Below are positions 25,034 to 33,437 of a DNA stretch of 64,000 nt, piece after piece. Made by a program: the position numbers and the translations under genes. The stretch is from the NCBI RefSeq assembly GCF_010548275.1, contig NZ_JAAGLT010000025.1, forward strand, positions 1-64,000. The letters run 5' to 3'. A model generated the notes under the pieces. The model was not told the DNA's origin. It searched no databases and worked only from the letters and a program-made list of their open reading frames with translations. The first letter of the stretch is position 1, and every line of letters starts with the position of its first letter. Source of the DNA: Streptomyces sp. SID12488. GTDB lineage: Bacteria > Actinomycetota > Actinomycetes > Streptomycetales > Streptomycetaceae.

Positions 25034-25173
25034 GACCGTGCCCCTTCTCGTCTTCTCGAACGACCCGCTTCGAACGACTCGCTCATCACCGTACGCAGTC
25101 GTGCCGAATAATGAGACCCACGTCTTGAGATGTGGACGTCGGCCGTCAGAGGGCGGCGGGCGGTGGGCAGGGG

Positions 25174-25794
25174 TCAGTCGCGATCGAGCGGCGGGGCCGG
25201 GGGCGCGGACCGCTCGAGGGCCGGCGCGAGCTTTCGTACGGCGAACGCGGCGCCCGCGCCCAGGGCCGCGCCCGCCAGCACGTCACTGGGGAAGTGGACG
25301 CCGGTGTAGACACGGGACATCGCCACCGAGAAGGCGATCGGCGCCACCACAATGCCCAGACCCCGGGACTCCAGTGCGACACCGGTCGCGAAGGCCGCCG
25401 CCGACGCGGCGTGACCCGACGGGAACGACGTGGTGATCGGCTGCCGCTTCAGCTGCCTGACCCGCGGTACGGCGTCCAGTACGGGGCGGGCGCGGCGTAC
25501 CGAGCGCTTGCCGACCGTGTTGATCGTCGCGGAGGCCAAGGCGAGGGAGGCGAGGCCCCGGACGGCGGCCCGGCGGGCCCGGGGGTTCCCGGTGGCCGCC
25601 AGCGCGGCGGCTGTCGCGAACCACAGGACGCCGTGGTTGGCGCTGCGGCTCAGCCTCGGCAGGACGCGCTCCGCGCCCGGCCAGTGCCGGGTGGCGGCGG
25701 TCTCGAACAGCCGGAAGTCGAGATTCAGCAGGTTCTCGCGCAGGGCGTGACGGCCGAGCTGGGGAACGGTGAGGTCGATGATGTCTGCGGTCAT
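25174..25794 (-). CDS. PAP2-family phosphatase (membrane)
   Basis: A 206-residue protein from ATG 25794 (AGAGGGTC upstream). The three phosphatase motifs are complete: K96-RSVRRA-RP104, P125-SGH128 with the catalytic His, and S160-R161...H167...D171 (SRVYTGVHFPSD). Hydrophobic helices lie between the motifs (GVLWFATAAALAATG, SLALASATI, GIVVAPIAFSVAM). Members dephosphorylate undecaprenyl pyrophosphate, phosphatidic acid or phosphoglycans. It is divergent from the histidine phosphatase gene, with 90 bases between. Confidence 0.85.
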   Translation of the reverse strand: MTADIIDLTVPQLGRHALRENLLNLDFRLFETAATRHWPGAERVLPRLSRSANHGVLWFATAAALAATGNPRARRAAVRGLASLALASATINTVGKRSVRRARPVLDAVPRVRQLKRQPITTSFPSGHAASAAAFATGVALESRGLGIVVAPIAFSVAMSRVYTGVHFPSDVLAGAALGAGAAFAVRKLAPALERSAPPAPPLDRD

Positions 25795-25884
25795 GACCCT
25801 CTGGGTACCCTGAAGAGGGCCTTTTTGTCTTGTCGTGCCGGTCAGGGGGCATGTCGCGAGGTCGTAGGTCGAGAGGGAATCCGT

Positions 25885-26541
25885 ATGCGTCTGCTGCTCG
25901 TTCGGCACGGTCAGACCCCGTCGAACGTGAAATTCCTGCTGGACACCGCTGTTCCGGGGCCCGGACTCACCGAACTGGGGGAGCGGCAGGCCGCGGTGCT
26001 GCCGGAGGCGCTCGCGGGCGAGGAGATCGACGCGCTGTACGCCTCCACACTGACCCGTGCGCAGCTGACCGCCGCCCCGCTGGCCGGAGGGCGTGACCTC
26101 GACGTACGGGTGCGGGACGGGATCCGTGAGGTGGCCGCCGGGGACCTGGAGATGCGGGGCGACCCGGAGGCCGCGCACACGTACATGACCACTCTGTTCG
26201 CGTGGGCGGCCGGTGACACGGAGCTGCGGATGCCGGGCGGGGAGAACGGGGTCGAGGCGCTCGGGCGGTTCGACGCGGTCGTCGCGGAGGCCGCCGGCAG
26301 TGGAGCCGGCACGGTCGCCATGGTCAGCCACGGCGCCGCGATCCGGATGTGGGCGGCGGCCCGCGCGGACAACGTCGATGTGCCCTTCGCCGCCGAGCAC
26401 CGGCTCGACAACACCGGTGTGGTTGTCCTGGAGGGATCCCCCGCGGACGGCTGGAAGGCGGTGTCCTGGGCGGGCGCGCTCGTCGCGACGACCGGGCCGG
26501 GCACGGGCGGCGGGCCGACGGGAGAGGTGCTGCACGGTTAG
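25885..26541 (+). CDS. histidine phosphatase family protein
   Basis: A 218-residue phosphoglycerate-mutase-like protein from ATG 25885 (GAGAGGGA upstream). The phospho-accepting histidine is in MRLLLVRHGQTPSN. Further signature parts are GPGLTELGERQA, LYASTLTRAQLTAAPLA, IREVAAGDLEMRG, and the second histidine in VAMVSHGAAIRMW. Members act on sugar phosphates or other small phosphate esters. The C-terminal 20 residues are a Gly/Thr tail. Confidence 0.87.
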   Translation: MRLLLVRHGQTPSNVKFLLDTAVPGPGLTELGERQAAVLPEALAGEEIDALYASTLTRAQLTAAPLAGGRDLDVRVRDGIREVAAGDLEMRGDPEAAHTYMTTLFAWAAGDTELRMPGGENGVEALGRFDAVVAEAAGSGAGTVAMVSHGAAIRMWAAARADNVDVPFAAEHRLDNTGVVVLEGSPADGWKAVSWAGALVATTGPGTGGGPTGEVLHG

Positions 26542-26612
26542 CGGGGGGCGAGGCCACGGGTGTGCGCTTATCGGTTTGCCCGGGGTCGTGGTCGGCCCGC
26601 AGAATGCGCCTC

Positions 26613-28232
26613 ATGGGACACCTCGAAGCAGCGCATCTTGAGTACTACCTTCCCGACGGGAGGGCGCTGCTCGGCGATGTGTCGTTCCGGGTGGGCGAAG
26701 GGGCCGTCGTGGCCCTCGTGGGGCCCAACGGCGCCGGTAAGACGACCCTGCTGCGGCTGATCTCCGGCGAGCTGAAACCGCACGGCGGCGCCGTCAACGT
26801 GAGCGGCGGGCTCGGCGTGATGCGCCAGTTCGTGGGCTCCGTACGGGACGAGACGACCGTACGGGACCTGCTCGTGTCGGTCGCCACCCCGCGGATCCAG
26901 GAGGCGGCCAAGGCGGTCGACCTCGCCGAGCACGGCATGCTGACCGTCGACGACGAGGCGGCTCAGCTCCAGTACGCGCAGGCCCTCTCCGACTGGGCCG
27001 AGGCGCGCGGCTACGAGGCCGAGACGCTGTGGGACATGTGCACCACGGCCGCGCTCGGGGTGCCGTACGAGAAGGCGCAGTGGCGGTTGGTGCGCACGCT
27101 GTCCGGCGGTGAGCAGAAGCGGCTGGTGCTGGAGGCGCTGCTGCGCGGCACGGACGAGGTGCTGCTGCTCGACGAACCCGACAACTACCTCGACGTCCCC
27201 GGCAAGCGATGGCTGGAGGAGCGGCTCGCGGAGACCCGTAAGACGGTTCTCTTCGTCTCCCACGACCGGGAGTTGCTCTCCCGGTCCGCGCAGAAGATCG
27301 TGTCCGTCGAACCGGGGCCCGCCGGCGCGGACGCGTGGGTGCACGGCGCCGGTTTCGCCACCTACCACGAGGCGCGGGCCGAACGGTTCGCGCGCTTCGA
27401 GGAGTTGCGCCGGCGCTGGGACGAGAAGCATGCCCAGTTGAAGAAACTGGTGCTGAATCTCCGTCAGGCGGCCTCCATCAGCCATGAGTTGGCGTCCCGC
27501 TACCAGGCCGCGCAGACCAGGCTGCGGAAGTTCGAGGAGGCGGGGCCGCCGCCCGAGCCGCCGCGCGAGCAGGACATCACCATGCGGCTCAAGGGCGGCC
27601 GTACCGGTGTAAGGGCCGTCACTTGCAAGGGACTTGAGCTCACCGGGCTGATGAAACCCTTCGACCTGGAGGTCTTCTACGGCGAACGGGTCGCCGTCCT
27701 GGGCTCCAACGGCTCCGGCAAGTCCCACTTCCTGCGCCTGCTCGCCGGTGACACCGTGAACCACACGGGCGAGTGGAAGCTCGGCGCGCGGGTCGTGCCC
27801 GGGCACTTCGCCCAGACGCACGCCCACCCCGAGCTGGAGGGCCGTCCGCTCCTCGACATCCTGTGGACCGTGCACTCGCAGGACCGGGGCGCGGCCATGT
27901 CCCGGCTGCGCCGCTACGAGCTGACCGCCCAGGCCGAGCAGCGCTTCGAGCGGCTCTCCGGGGGCCAGCAGGCCCGCTTCCAGATCCTGCTCCTGGAGCT
28001 GGAGGGCGTCACGGCGCTGCTGCTGGACGAGCCGACGGACAACCTCGACCTGGAGTCCGCCGAGGCACTCCAGGAAGGGCTCGAGGCGTTCGAGGGCACG
28101 GTTCTGGCCGTCACGCACGACCGCTGGTTCGCTCGTTCGTTCGATCGTTATCTGGTCTTCGGCAGCGACGGGCGGGTCCGTGAGACCCCCGAGCCCGTGT
28201 GGGACGAGCGGCGGGTGGAGCGGGCCCGGTAG
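26613..28232 (+). CDS. ABC-F family ATP-binding protein
   Basis: A 539-residue protein with two ABC domains and no membrane part. Domain 1 has GPNGAGKTTLL (Walker A), TLSGGEQKRL (signature) and VLLLDEPDNYLD (Walker B). Domain 2 has GSNGSGKSHFL, RLSGGQQARF and ALLLDEPTDNLD. Between them a charged helical linker (ARFEELRRRWDEKHAQLKKL) forms the ribosome-directed PtIM arm of ABC-F factors. These proteins bind the ribosomal E site, relieve stalling or confer antibiotic resistance. ATG 26613 is used; an ATG three codons upstream is an alternative. Which subgroup this belongs to cannot be told without alignment. Confidence 0.88.
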   Translation: MGHLEAAHLEYYLPDGRALLGDVSFRVGEGAVVALVGPNGAGKTTLLRLISGELKPHGGAVNVSGGLGVMRQFVGSVRDETTVRDLLVSVATPRIQEAAKAVDLAEHGMLTVDDEAAQLQYAQALSDWAEARGYEAETLWDMCTTAALGVPYEKAQWRLVRTLSGGEQKRLVLEALLRGTDEVLLLDEPDNYLDVPGKRWLEERLAETRKTVLFVSHDRELLSRSAQKIVSVEPGPAGADAWVHGAGFATYHEARAERFARFEELRRRWDEKHAQLKKLVLNLRQAASISHELASRYQAAQTRLRKFEEAGPPPEPPREQDITMRLKGGRTGVRAVTCKGLELTGLMKPFDLEVFYGERVAVLGSNGSGKSHFLRLLAGDTVNHTGEWKLGARVVPGHFAQTHAHPELEGRPLLDILWTVHSQDRGAAMSRLRRYELTAQAEQRFERLSGGQQARFQILLLELEGVTALLLDEPTDNLDLESAEALQEGLEAFEGTVLAVTHDRWFARSFDRYLVFGSDGRVRETPEPVWDERRVERAR

Positions 28233-28302
28233 GGAGTCGCTTCGCCTGCGCGGCTACGGGTACCCGGGCCGTACCGAAGGACCCGACGATCGGGGAGCCA
28301 CC

Positions 28303-28536
28303 ATGAACGGAGTCGACCCGGGCAGACTGGACGATCAGCAGTTGATGAAAGAGCTGGAGACGATCCACCGCACCCGGCACGACACGCTGCTGCACGCGTC
28401 GAACGACGCGCTGCGCGCGCACAACGACCGCATGGCGCAACTGGAGGGCGAGTACCTGCGCCGTCATCCGCGCCGCCCGATCGCCACCGGCCGCACCCGC
28501 GAGGGCGCCCGGGAGCGGGACTGCGCGCAGGAGTGA
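28303..28536 (+). CDS. DUF6158-family small protein
   Basis: A 77-residue charged, helical protein from ATG 28303 (GGGGAGCC upstream). The core GVDPGRLDDQQLMKELETIH-RTRHDTLLH-SNDALRAHNDRMAQLEGEYLRRHP is the conserved pattern of small actinobacterial proteins annotated as DUF6158. Function unknown. It follows the ABC-F gene after 70 bases and is closed by a strong hairpin. Confidence 0.7.
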   Translation: MNGVDPGRLDDQQLMKELETIHRTRHDTLLHASNDALRAHNDRMAQLEGEYLRRHPRRPIATGRTREGARERDCAQE

Positions 28537-28542
28537 GCGTCG

Positions 28543-28582
28543 GTGCCGCTGCCCGGGGCCCGAGGGCTCCCGGCAGCGGCAC
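28543..28582 (+). terminator. hairpin terminator after the DUF6158 gene
   Basis: GTGCCGCTGCC (28543-28553) pairs with GGCAGCGGCAC (28572-28582). Pairing continues imperfectly inward through CGGGGCCC and GGGCTCC. It begins six bases past the stop. Confidence 0.75.
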
Positions 28583-28704
28583 GGGCCGCAGCGGTGGATC
28601 TCAGCGGCGCACCGGGGGAGGATCCCCGTGCCGATGGGCCGCGACCGCCACGACGAAGGCGGGTTGTCCAGTGGCCGGTCAGTGGCCGAGGGCCTGTGCG
28701 CGAC

Positions 28705-29247
28705 CTAGGCGGCCTTTTTGCCGAACTCGGACACGAGCGCGTCGCAGAACGCCTTCAGGTCGTCCGGTTTGCGGCTGGTGATTAGGGTGTTGGGCCCGTG
28801 GTCGCAGATCCGCACCTGCTCGTCGACCCAGTCACCGCCCGCGTTGCGGATGTCGGTACGCAGACTCGGCCACGACGTGAGCACCCGGCCGCGGACGACG
28901 TCCGCCTCCACGAGGGTCCACGGGGCGTGGCAGATCGCGGCGACCGGACGGCCCTGGTCGAAGAAGTCCCGCACGAACGCGACGGCGCGCTCGTCGGCGC
29001 GCAGGATGTCCGGATTGGCCACCCCGCCAGGCAGCACCAGTCCGTCGAAGGACTCGGCCGACACCTCACCGACCACCTCCTGCACGGGAAACGTGTCGGC
29101 CTTGTCGAGATGGCTGAACGCCTGCACCCGGCCCTGCTCCGTCGACACGAGCACGGGTTCGCCGCCCGCGTCGGCCACCGCCTGCCAGGGCTCGGTGAGT
29201 TCGATCTGTTCGACGCCCTCCGGGGCGGTAAGAAACGCGATACGCAT
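28705..29247 (-). CDS. DJ-1/PfpI-family protein (class I glutamine amidotransferase-like)
   Basis: A 180-residue protein from ATG 29247 (CTGGAGGAACTC upstream). The nucleophile elbow AAICHAPW puts the reactive cysteine at residue 106, and FDGLVLPGGVANPD precedes it. The N-terminus (RIAFLTAPEGVEQIEL) carries the glutamates expected near the cysteine, and the C-terminal SRKPDDLKAFCDALV completes the PfpI fold. Members are proteases, chaperones or deglycases for methylglyoxal-damaged macromolecules; the exact activity is disputed for the family. Monocistronic. Confidence 0.87.
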   Translation of the reverse strand: MRIAFLTAPEGVEQIELTEPWQAVADAGGEPVLVSTEQGRVQAFSHLDKADTFPVQEVVGEVSAESFDGLVLPGGVANPDILRADERAVAFVRDFFDQGRPVAAICHAPWTLVEADVVRGRVLTSWPSLRTDIRNAGGDWVDEQVRICDHGPNTLITSRKPDDLKAFCDALVSEFGKKAA

Positions 29248-29329
29248 GAGTTCCTCCAGACTTCGGGGGTGCATGCCGCGTACCCGACGATCCGCTGCCG
29301 ACACACGTCAGCGGTCCTTCATCGGCGGT

Positions 29330-29797
29330 TCATGTGCGGCGCCGGGCCCCCGGGCCCAGTCGGGCGGTGACTTCCCCGGGGGTGAGGGCGGAGTGTTCCG
29401 CGGAGCACTCGACGACCACGCGGACTGGGGCGTCGCAGTCCGTGTGGCGAACGTCCAGCATCGGCCCCTCGGAGCCGAGCGCGTAGGCCTCGCCCCACTG
29501 GGTCAGCGCCATCAGGACGGGCCACAGGTCCCAGCCCTTGCGGGTCAGGCGGTACTCGTTGCGGGACCGGCTGCCCGGCTCCCGATAGGGGACGGTCTTC
29601 ATGACACCGGCCTCGATCAGCTTCCGGAGGCGGTCGCTGAGAACGGCTTCCGACAGGCCGATGTGGCGGTGGAAGTCGTCGAAGCGGCGGACTCCGTTGA
29701 CGGCGTCACGCAGGATCAGCAGCGTCCATTTCTCCCCGACCACGTCGAGCGTGCGCTGGACGGGGCAGTTCTCGGTGCTCGCCTCAAGCCACTCCAT
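29330..29797 (-). CDS. HxlR-family winged-helix transcriptional regulator
   Basis: The protein has 155 residues from ATG 29797; a further ATG at 29827 would add ten residues. HxlR features are the early cysteine and DNA-binding core: ENCPVQRTLDVVGEKWTLLILRDAVNGVRRFDDFHRHIGLSEAVLSDRLRKLIEAGVM. The wing follows (YREPGSRSRNEYRLTRKGWDLWPVLMAL). HxlR proteins often sense aldehydes, quinones or redox state through the N-terminal Cys. It is divergent from the PaaI thioesterase gene, which it probably controls through the shared promoter region. Confidence 0.88.
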   Translation of the reverse strand: MEWLEASTENCPVQRTLDVVGEKWTLLILRDAVNGVRRFDDFHRHIGLSEAVLSDRLRKLIEAGVMKTVPYREPGSRSRNEYRLTRKGWDLWPVLMALTQWGEAYALGSEGPMLDVRHTDCDAPVRVVVECSAEHSALTPGEVTARLGPGARRRT

Positions 29798-29826
29798 TCC
29801 GCCATCGTACGGCCCTGGCTTCGTCA

Positions 29827-29856
29827 TTGACAGTCAGGCGAAGGGGCCGCTAGCTT
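29827..29856 (+). promoter_or_regulatory. sigma-70-like promoter of the thioesterase gene
   Basis: TTGACA (29827-29832) is followed after 18 bases by TAGCTT (29851-29856). Transcription would start about 25-30 bases before the GTG at 29891. The -35 box abuts the start region of the divergent HxlR gene, which suits repression by that regulator. Confidence 0.45.
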
Positions 29857-29890
29857 CATTTGTAAAAGTCAGACCGGGAGGCGCTCGGCC

Positions 29891-30391
29891 GTGGGACGAA
29901 CTCGTACGTATCAATGGGAAGACCCGGCGATCCTGGCGGAGGCCGCCGGACGCATGGCAGGCCTCGACTTCCTGCGCGAGCTGCAGGCGGGGCGCCTGCC
30001 GGCGCCGCCCGTCAACTACGCCGTCGACTTCACCCTGACCGAGGTGGAACCCGGCAGGGCGGTCTTCTCGCTGACGCCTGGGGAGGAGCACTACAACCCG
30101 ATCGGCAGTGTGCACGGCGGCATCTTCGCCACCCTGCTCGACTCGGCGGCGGGGTGCGCCGTCCAGTCGACCCTCCCGCAGGGCATGGCGTACACCTCGC
30201 TCGACCTGACGGTGAAGTTCCTGCGGCGGATCACCGTGGACACGGGCACAGTGCGGGCCATCGGCACGCTCGTCAACAAGAGCCGCCAAACCGCTCTCGC
30301 CCAGGCGCAGTTGGTCGACGTGAACGACCGTCTGCTCGCCCACGCCACCAGTAGCTGCCTGCTCTTCCCGGTGCCGCCCGCGCAGGGTTGA
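29891..30391 (+). CDS. PaaI-family hotdog thioesterase
   Basis: A 166-residue protein from GTG 29891 (GGGAGGCGC upstream). The hotdog thioesterase signature is HYNPIGSVHGGIFATLLDSAAGCAV, followed by GMAYTSLDLTVKFLRRI and the final strand TALAQAQLVDVNDRLLAHATSSCLLF. Such enzymes hydrolyse acyl- or aryl-CoA thioesters. It faces an HxlR regulator, suggesting induction by an aromatic or aldehyde compound. Confidence 0.85.
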   Translation: MGRTRTYQWEDPAILAEAAGRMAGLDFLRELQAGRLPAPPVNYAVDFTLTEVEPGRAVFSLTPGEEHYNPIGSVHGGIFATLLDSAAGCAVQSTLPQGMAYTSLDLTVKFLRRITVDTGTVRAIGTLVNKSRQTALAQAQLVDVNDRLLAHATSSCLLFPVPPAQG

Positions 30392-30459
30392 CCGGCGGGC
30401 GGCTGCGCCGCGGGTGTCGCGGGCGCCGGTTTCATCGTGGTCACCGCGAACCTGCCGAC

Positions 30460-30621
30460 GCCGCGCCGATGCCGGAGCACTTCGGCCCGCCCGACCGGGC
30501 GGCACGCCTGAACAAGTCGACCGGGGCCACGACTGCCGTAGGTGTCCTCACCCGCGACGTCGGCGGCACGGCCGCGACGTACGACGTGGTCAAATCCCTG
30601 ATCGACGCGCTGGGTACCTGA
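30460..30621 (+). pseudogene. C-terminal remnant of an isocitrate/isopropylmalate dehydrogenase-family gene
   Basis: The frame ending at TGA 30619-30621 gives the sequence GVLTRDVGGTAATYDVVKSLIDAL. This is the typical end of decarboxylating dehydrogenases such as tartrate/3-isopropylmalate dehydrogenases (pattern TRDLGGTA.T.EV..A.I.AL). The preceding part (PMPEHFGPPDRAARL) resembles the MLDHLGE..AA.R. stretch before it but is eroded. Upstream it runs into the end of the thioesterase gene, so at least 300 codons are missing. It is not expected to be functional. Confidence 0.45.
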
Positions 30622-31045
30622 CGGCCCGGCCCGGCAGGCACTCCGGCCGGGCCGCCGGGTGGGTGAACTCGGCGCCGACCCCGTACGAGACCGCGGGGCT
30701 CATCGTGGCAGCGCACACTCCGAGACGGCTGCCGAACTCGGCGTGACCGACCACTTCGAACGCGGACATCTCCTCGTGCCGGGGCCGGACCCAGGCGACG
30801 AACAGGCCGGGCGACCAGGCTGTTGATGCCGTCGCCGGGACGGCCGGGGAGCTCGTCACCGGACGGCACTCTCGAAAACCTGTTTGGCGCGGATAGGGCG
30901 GGGCAGGCGCAGCAACAGTGCTTCGGACAGGAGGCACGTCCGTGGGAACGGTGGATCACCGACCCGGGTGTGTCTGTCCCGGTTGTGCGCATCCTCCCGC
31001 GGGGACCCGTCCAACCCGAGCGCTCCTAGGGAGTTGCGACGCACC
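30622..31045. other. intergenic region with decayed coding sequence before the sigma factor gene
   Basis: No intact gene is found. On the minus strand, about 30615-30800, a frame reads with good codon bias (LFVAWVRPRHEEMSAFEVVG ... GVGAEFTHPAARPE) but has no start and no recognised family; it may be another remnant. The last ~200 bases should hold the promoter of the sigma factor gene. I could not identify a confident SigB-type promoter (GNNT-N14-16-GGGTAY) there. Confidence 0.4.
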
Positions 31046-31840
31046 ATGCGAACTCAAACGAGTCCGAAGCGCCACCCCCACCACGACGCCCCCGACACCG
31101 CGGAGGCGTTCCGCAGGCTTTCCGCGCTCCCTCCGGGTCAGCAGCGCGACACCCTCCGGGCGAAGATCGTCGAGGCCTGGCTGCCCATGGCCGACCGGCT
31201 CGCGGGCCGCTTCCGGAACCGGGGCGAGAGCCTGGACGACCTGCGTCAGGTGGCCGCGTTGGGCCTGGTCAAGGCCGTCGACCGCTACGACCCCGAGCTC
31301 GGCAACGCCTTCGAGAGCTACGCCGTCCCCACCATCACCGGTGAGATAAAGCGTCACTTCCGCGACCACATGTGGACCCTGCACGTGCCTCGCCGGGTCC
31401 AGGACCTGCGCAACCGCGTGCGTTTCGCCACCCAGGACCTGTCGCAGACCATCTCGGGCCGCAGGCCCACCGTCGCCGAGATAGCCGAGCACGCCAACAT
31501 GACCGAGGAGGACGTCAAGGTCGGCCTGGAGGCGCTGGAGAGCTTCACCGCGCTCTCCCTCGACGCCGAACTGCCCGGCAGCGAGGACGGATACTCCCTC
31601 AGCGACGCCCTCGGCGCAGCCGACCCGGCCCTCGACATCGTCATCGACCGTGAGGCCGTCAAGCCCCGGCTGCAGGCACTGCCCGAGCGTGAACGCGCCA
31701 TCCTCTACATGCGGTTCTTCGGGGACATGACCCAGAGCTGCATCGCCGAACAGCTCGGCATCTCCCAGATGCATGTCTCCCGCCTGATCAGCCGCTCCTG
31801 CAACCGGCTCCGGGACCAGGTCATGAGGGACGCGGCCTAG
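31046..31840 (+). CDS. SigB/SigF/SigG-family RNA polymerase sigma factor
   Basis: A 264-residue group 3 sigma factor from ATG 31046. Region 2 is visible at LDDLRQVAALGLVKAVDRYDPELGNAFESYAVPTITGEIKRHFRDHMWTLHVPRR. Region 3 is at RRPTVAEIAEHANMTEEDVKVGLEAL. Region 4 is LPERERAILYMRFFGDMTQSCIAEQLGISQMHVSRLISRS. This composition is that of the stress/differentiation factors of Streptomyces (SigB, SigF, SigG, SigL group). Such factors are held by anti-sigma kinases, which PP2C phosphatases of the kind encoded at 7.4 kb counteract. No anti-sigma gene lies next to it. Confidence 0.9.
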   Translation: MRTQTSPKRHPHHDAPDTAEAFRRLSALPPGQQRDTLRAKIVEAWLPMADRLAGRFRNRGESLDDLRQVAALGLVKAVDRYDPELGNAFESYAVPTITGEIKRHFRDHMWTLHVPRRVQDLRNRVRFATQDLSQTISGRRPTVAEIAEHANMTEEDVKVGLEALESFTALSLDAELPGSEDGYSLSDALGAADPALDIVIDREAVKPRLQALPERERAILYMRFFGDMTQSCIAEQLGISQMHVSRLISRSCNRLRDQVMRDAA

Positions 31841-32612
31841 ACCGGGACCGGACCGGTTCCGAGTGCTCCATCCTCCGACTCCCATACTTCCAGCGCGATG
31901 TGACGAGCCATCATGTGCAGCGTGTGCGCCTCCGTTGTCGCGAACACCGGTTGTGCGTCGCTCCGGATCAGTCTCTCAGCGCCAGCGTCCAACCGCCTGT
32001 CAACGCCCTGGACAGCAGTAGCTGTTGGCAGATCATCGGCACTAACTGCCTATCCTCACGCTCTCGTTGACCCGCAGTGGCGGCGGAGGGCAGAACCGGG
32101 GGCGGCCGCTGGAACCAGGGCCGCGCTGGTCGCCCGCTCAGACGTCGGGCCGGGCTCCAGTATGCGGACGCCGACTGTCGGAGCTTGTCGAACGGGCCGT
32201 CCGTTCCACTGCCGACTGCCGACTGCCTACGGCTGCACTGCCGAACGGCAGCTGTCCGGGACGGGTGCCCGGACCATGACGGAAGCGGGCCGGAATGATC
32301 GGCCGCCGTCACCCCGTCCAGCCTCGCCGGACTTGTCGCCGTGCAGCTCCGCTCCGGTGACGTGCCCAGTCCGGCCGCTCTCGAACGCGGGGAGCCCGTC
32401 GACTCGGCCGGCCCGCTGAGCGAGCGCCGCCCGTCGACCAGGCGGGCGGCATCGGCATGGACGTCACGCGGCGCCGGGCAGCGTCACCCGCTCGGGCGTG
32501 TCCGTCCCGCGAATGGTGCCCGGCCGCGCGCGCCCTGCCGCCGGGCGGGCTGTCATGGGGTGCGGGGCATCACCCGACGTGCCCCGCAGCCGCCGCTCGA
32601 AGGAGCCCAGCC
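31841..32612. other. 772-base region without a supported gene
   Basis: Frames here lack Streptomyces codon bias and start sites. The first half (31841-32080) is less GC-rich than its surroundings. Around 32207-32228 short CTGCCGA units are repeated in tandem. The last 30 bases contain the ribosome-binding site (GAAGGAG) of the next gene. A small RNA or old remnant cannot be excluded. Confidence 0.4.
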
Positions 32613-33299
32613 ATGCGCCGCACCGCCCGTGTACTGTCCGCCGCCGCTCTGGCCGGTGCCGCCCTGGGCGTCGCCGCCTCGGCCGTGTCCGCGGACGCCG
32701 CCGGGGAGGTCAGCCCGGGCACCGTCGGCCCCGGCGGCACCGTCACCGTCTCCGTGGCCTGCGACGCGACCGGCGGGACCCCGCCCACGTCCATCGACGC
32801 GCACTCGCAGAGCTTCGAGCAGGGCACCGTGCAGCTCCAGCAGGTCCCCGGCAACGACGACCAGGTGACCGGCCCCGCCTACAGCGGCACCGCGAAGATC
32901 GCGCCCGCCTGGAGCTTCGAGGGCGCCCAGAACGCGAGCGCCCCCGCCGCCGAATGGTCCGCCGACGGTACGTGTCCCGGCCAGGCCGGGGGCCAGGGCA
33001 AGGCGTGGAAGGCGACGTTCACGGTAACGCGCGACGGCACCGGCACCGGCACCGGCATCTGCGGCGCCGGCTCGCACGGCACCGACTCCCGGAGCGGCGA
33101 CTTCCAGGACGTGTCCTCCTGCCCCACGCATCCCGCCGAGCCCACGCCCGCGCCGGTGCAGCGCGGGGTGCAGGCCGGTCAGGGCGGCGCCTTCACCGAC
33201 TCGGTGCCCGCCCTGGTCGCCGGGGGAGTGCTGATCACGGGCGCGGCCGGGGCCGCCGTACACCGGCTGCGCCGCGGGGGAACGGCCACACGCGGCTGA
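32613..33299 (+). CDS. secreted or membrane-anchored protein of unknown function
   Basis: A 228-residue protein from ATG 32613 (AAGGAGCC upstream). It has a signal peptide (RRTARVLSAAALAGAALGVAASAVSADA, about 1-29), then a beta-rich domain beginning EVSPGTVGPGGTVTVSVACDA with four cysteines that could form two disulfides. It ends with a C-terminal hydrophobic helix (VPALVAGGVLITGAAGAAV) and a basic tail (HRLRRGGTATRG). There is no LPxTG-type motif. I do not recognise the family; Streptomyces genomes encode several such small surface proteins. Confidence 0.7.
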   Translation: MRRTARVLSAAALAGAALGVAASAVSADAAGEVSPGTVGPGGTVTVSVACDATGGTPPTSIDAHSQSFEQGTVQLQQVPGNDDQVTGPAYSGTAKIAPAWSFEGAQNASAPAAEWSADGTCPGQAGGQGKAWKATFTVTRDGTGTGTGICGAGSHGTDSRSGDFQDVSSCPTHPAEPTPAPVQRGVQAGQGGAFTDSVPALVAGGVLITGAAGAAVHRLRRGGTATRG

Positions 33300-33342
33300 C
33301 CCGGGTGCGGCCCCGGTACAGGGGAAGCAACCCGGGCGGGCT

Positions 33343-33366
33343 CCCACGGGTCCCTGTGACCGTGGG
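33343..33366 (+). terminator. possible hairpin after the secreted protein
   Basis: CCCACGG (33343-33349) pairs with CCGTGGG (33360-33366). It is short, lies 43 bases past the stop, and is followed by a run of GTAGC(C/T) units at 33369-33392. Confidence 0.35.
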
Positions 33367-33437
33367 TACTCGTAGCCGTAGCTGTAGCCACAGCAGGCAC
33401 ACACAGGCACCGCACCAGCAACCCCGCGGAGGTACGC

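Noticed and set aside
32341..32612. Possible coding sequence just upstream of the secreted protein
   Set aside because: Starts are poor, frames are Arg/Pro-rich without bias, and the ribosome-binding site of 32613 already fixes the next gene.
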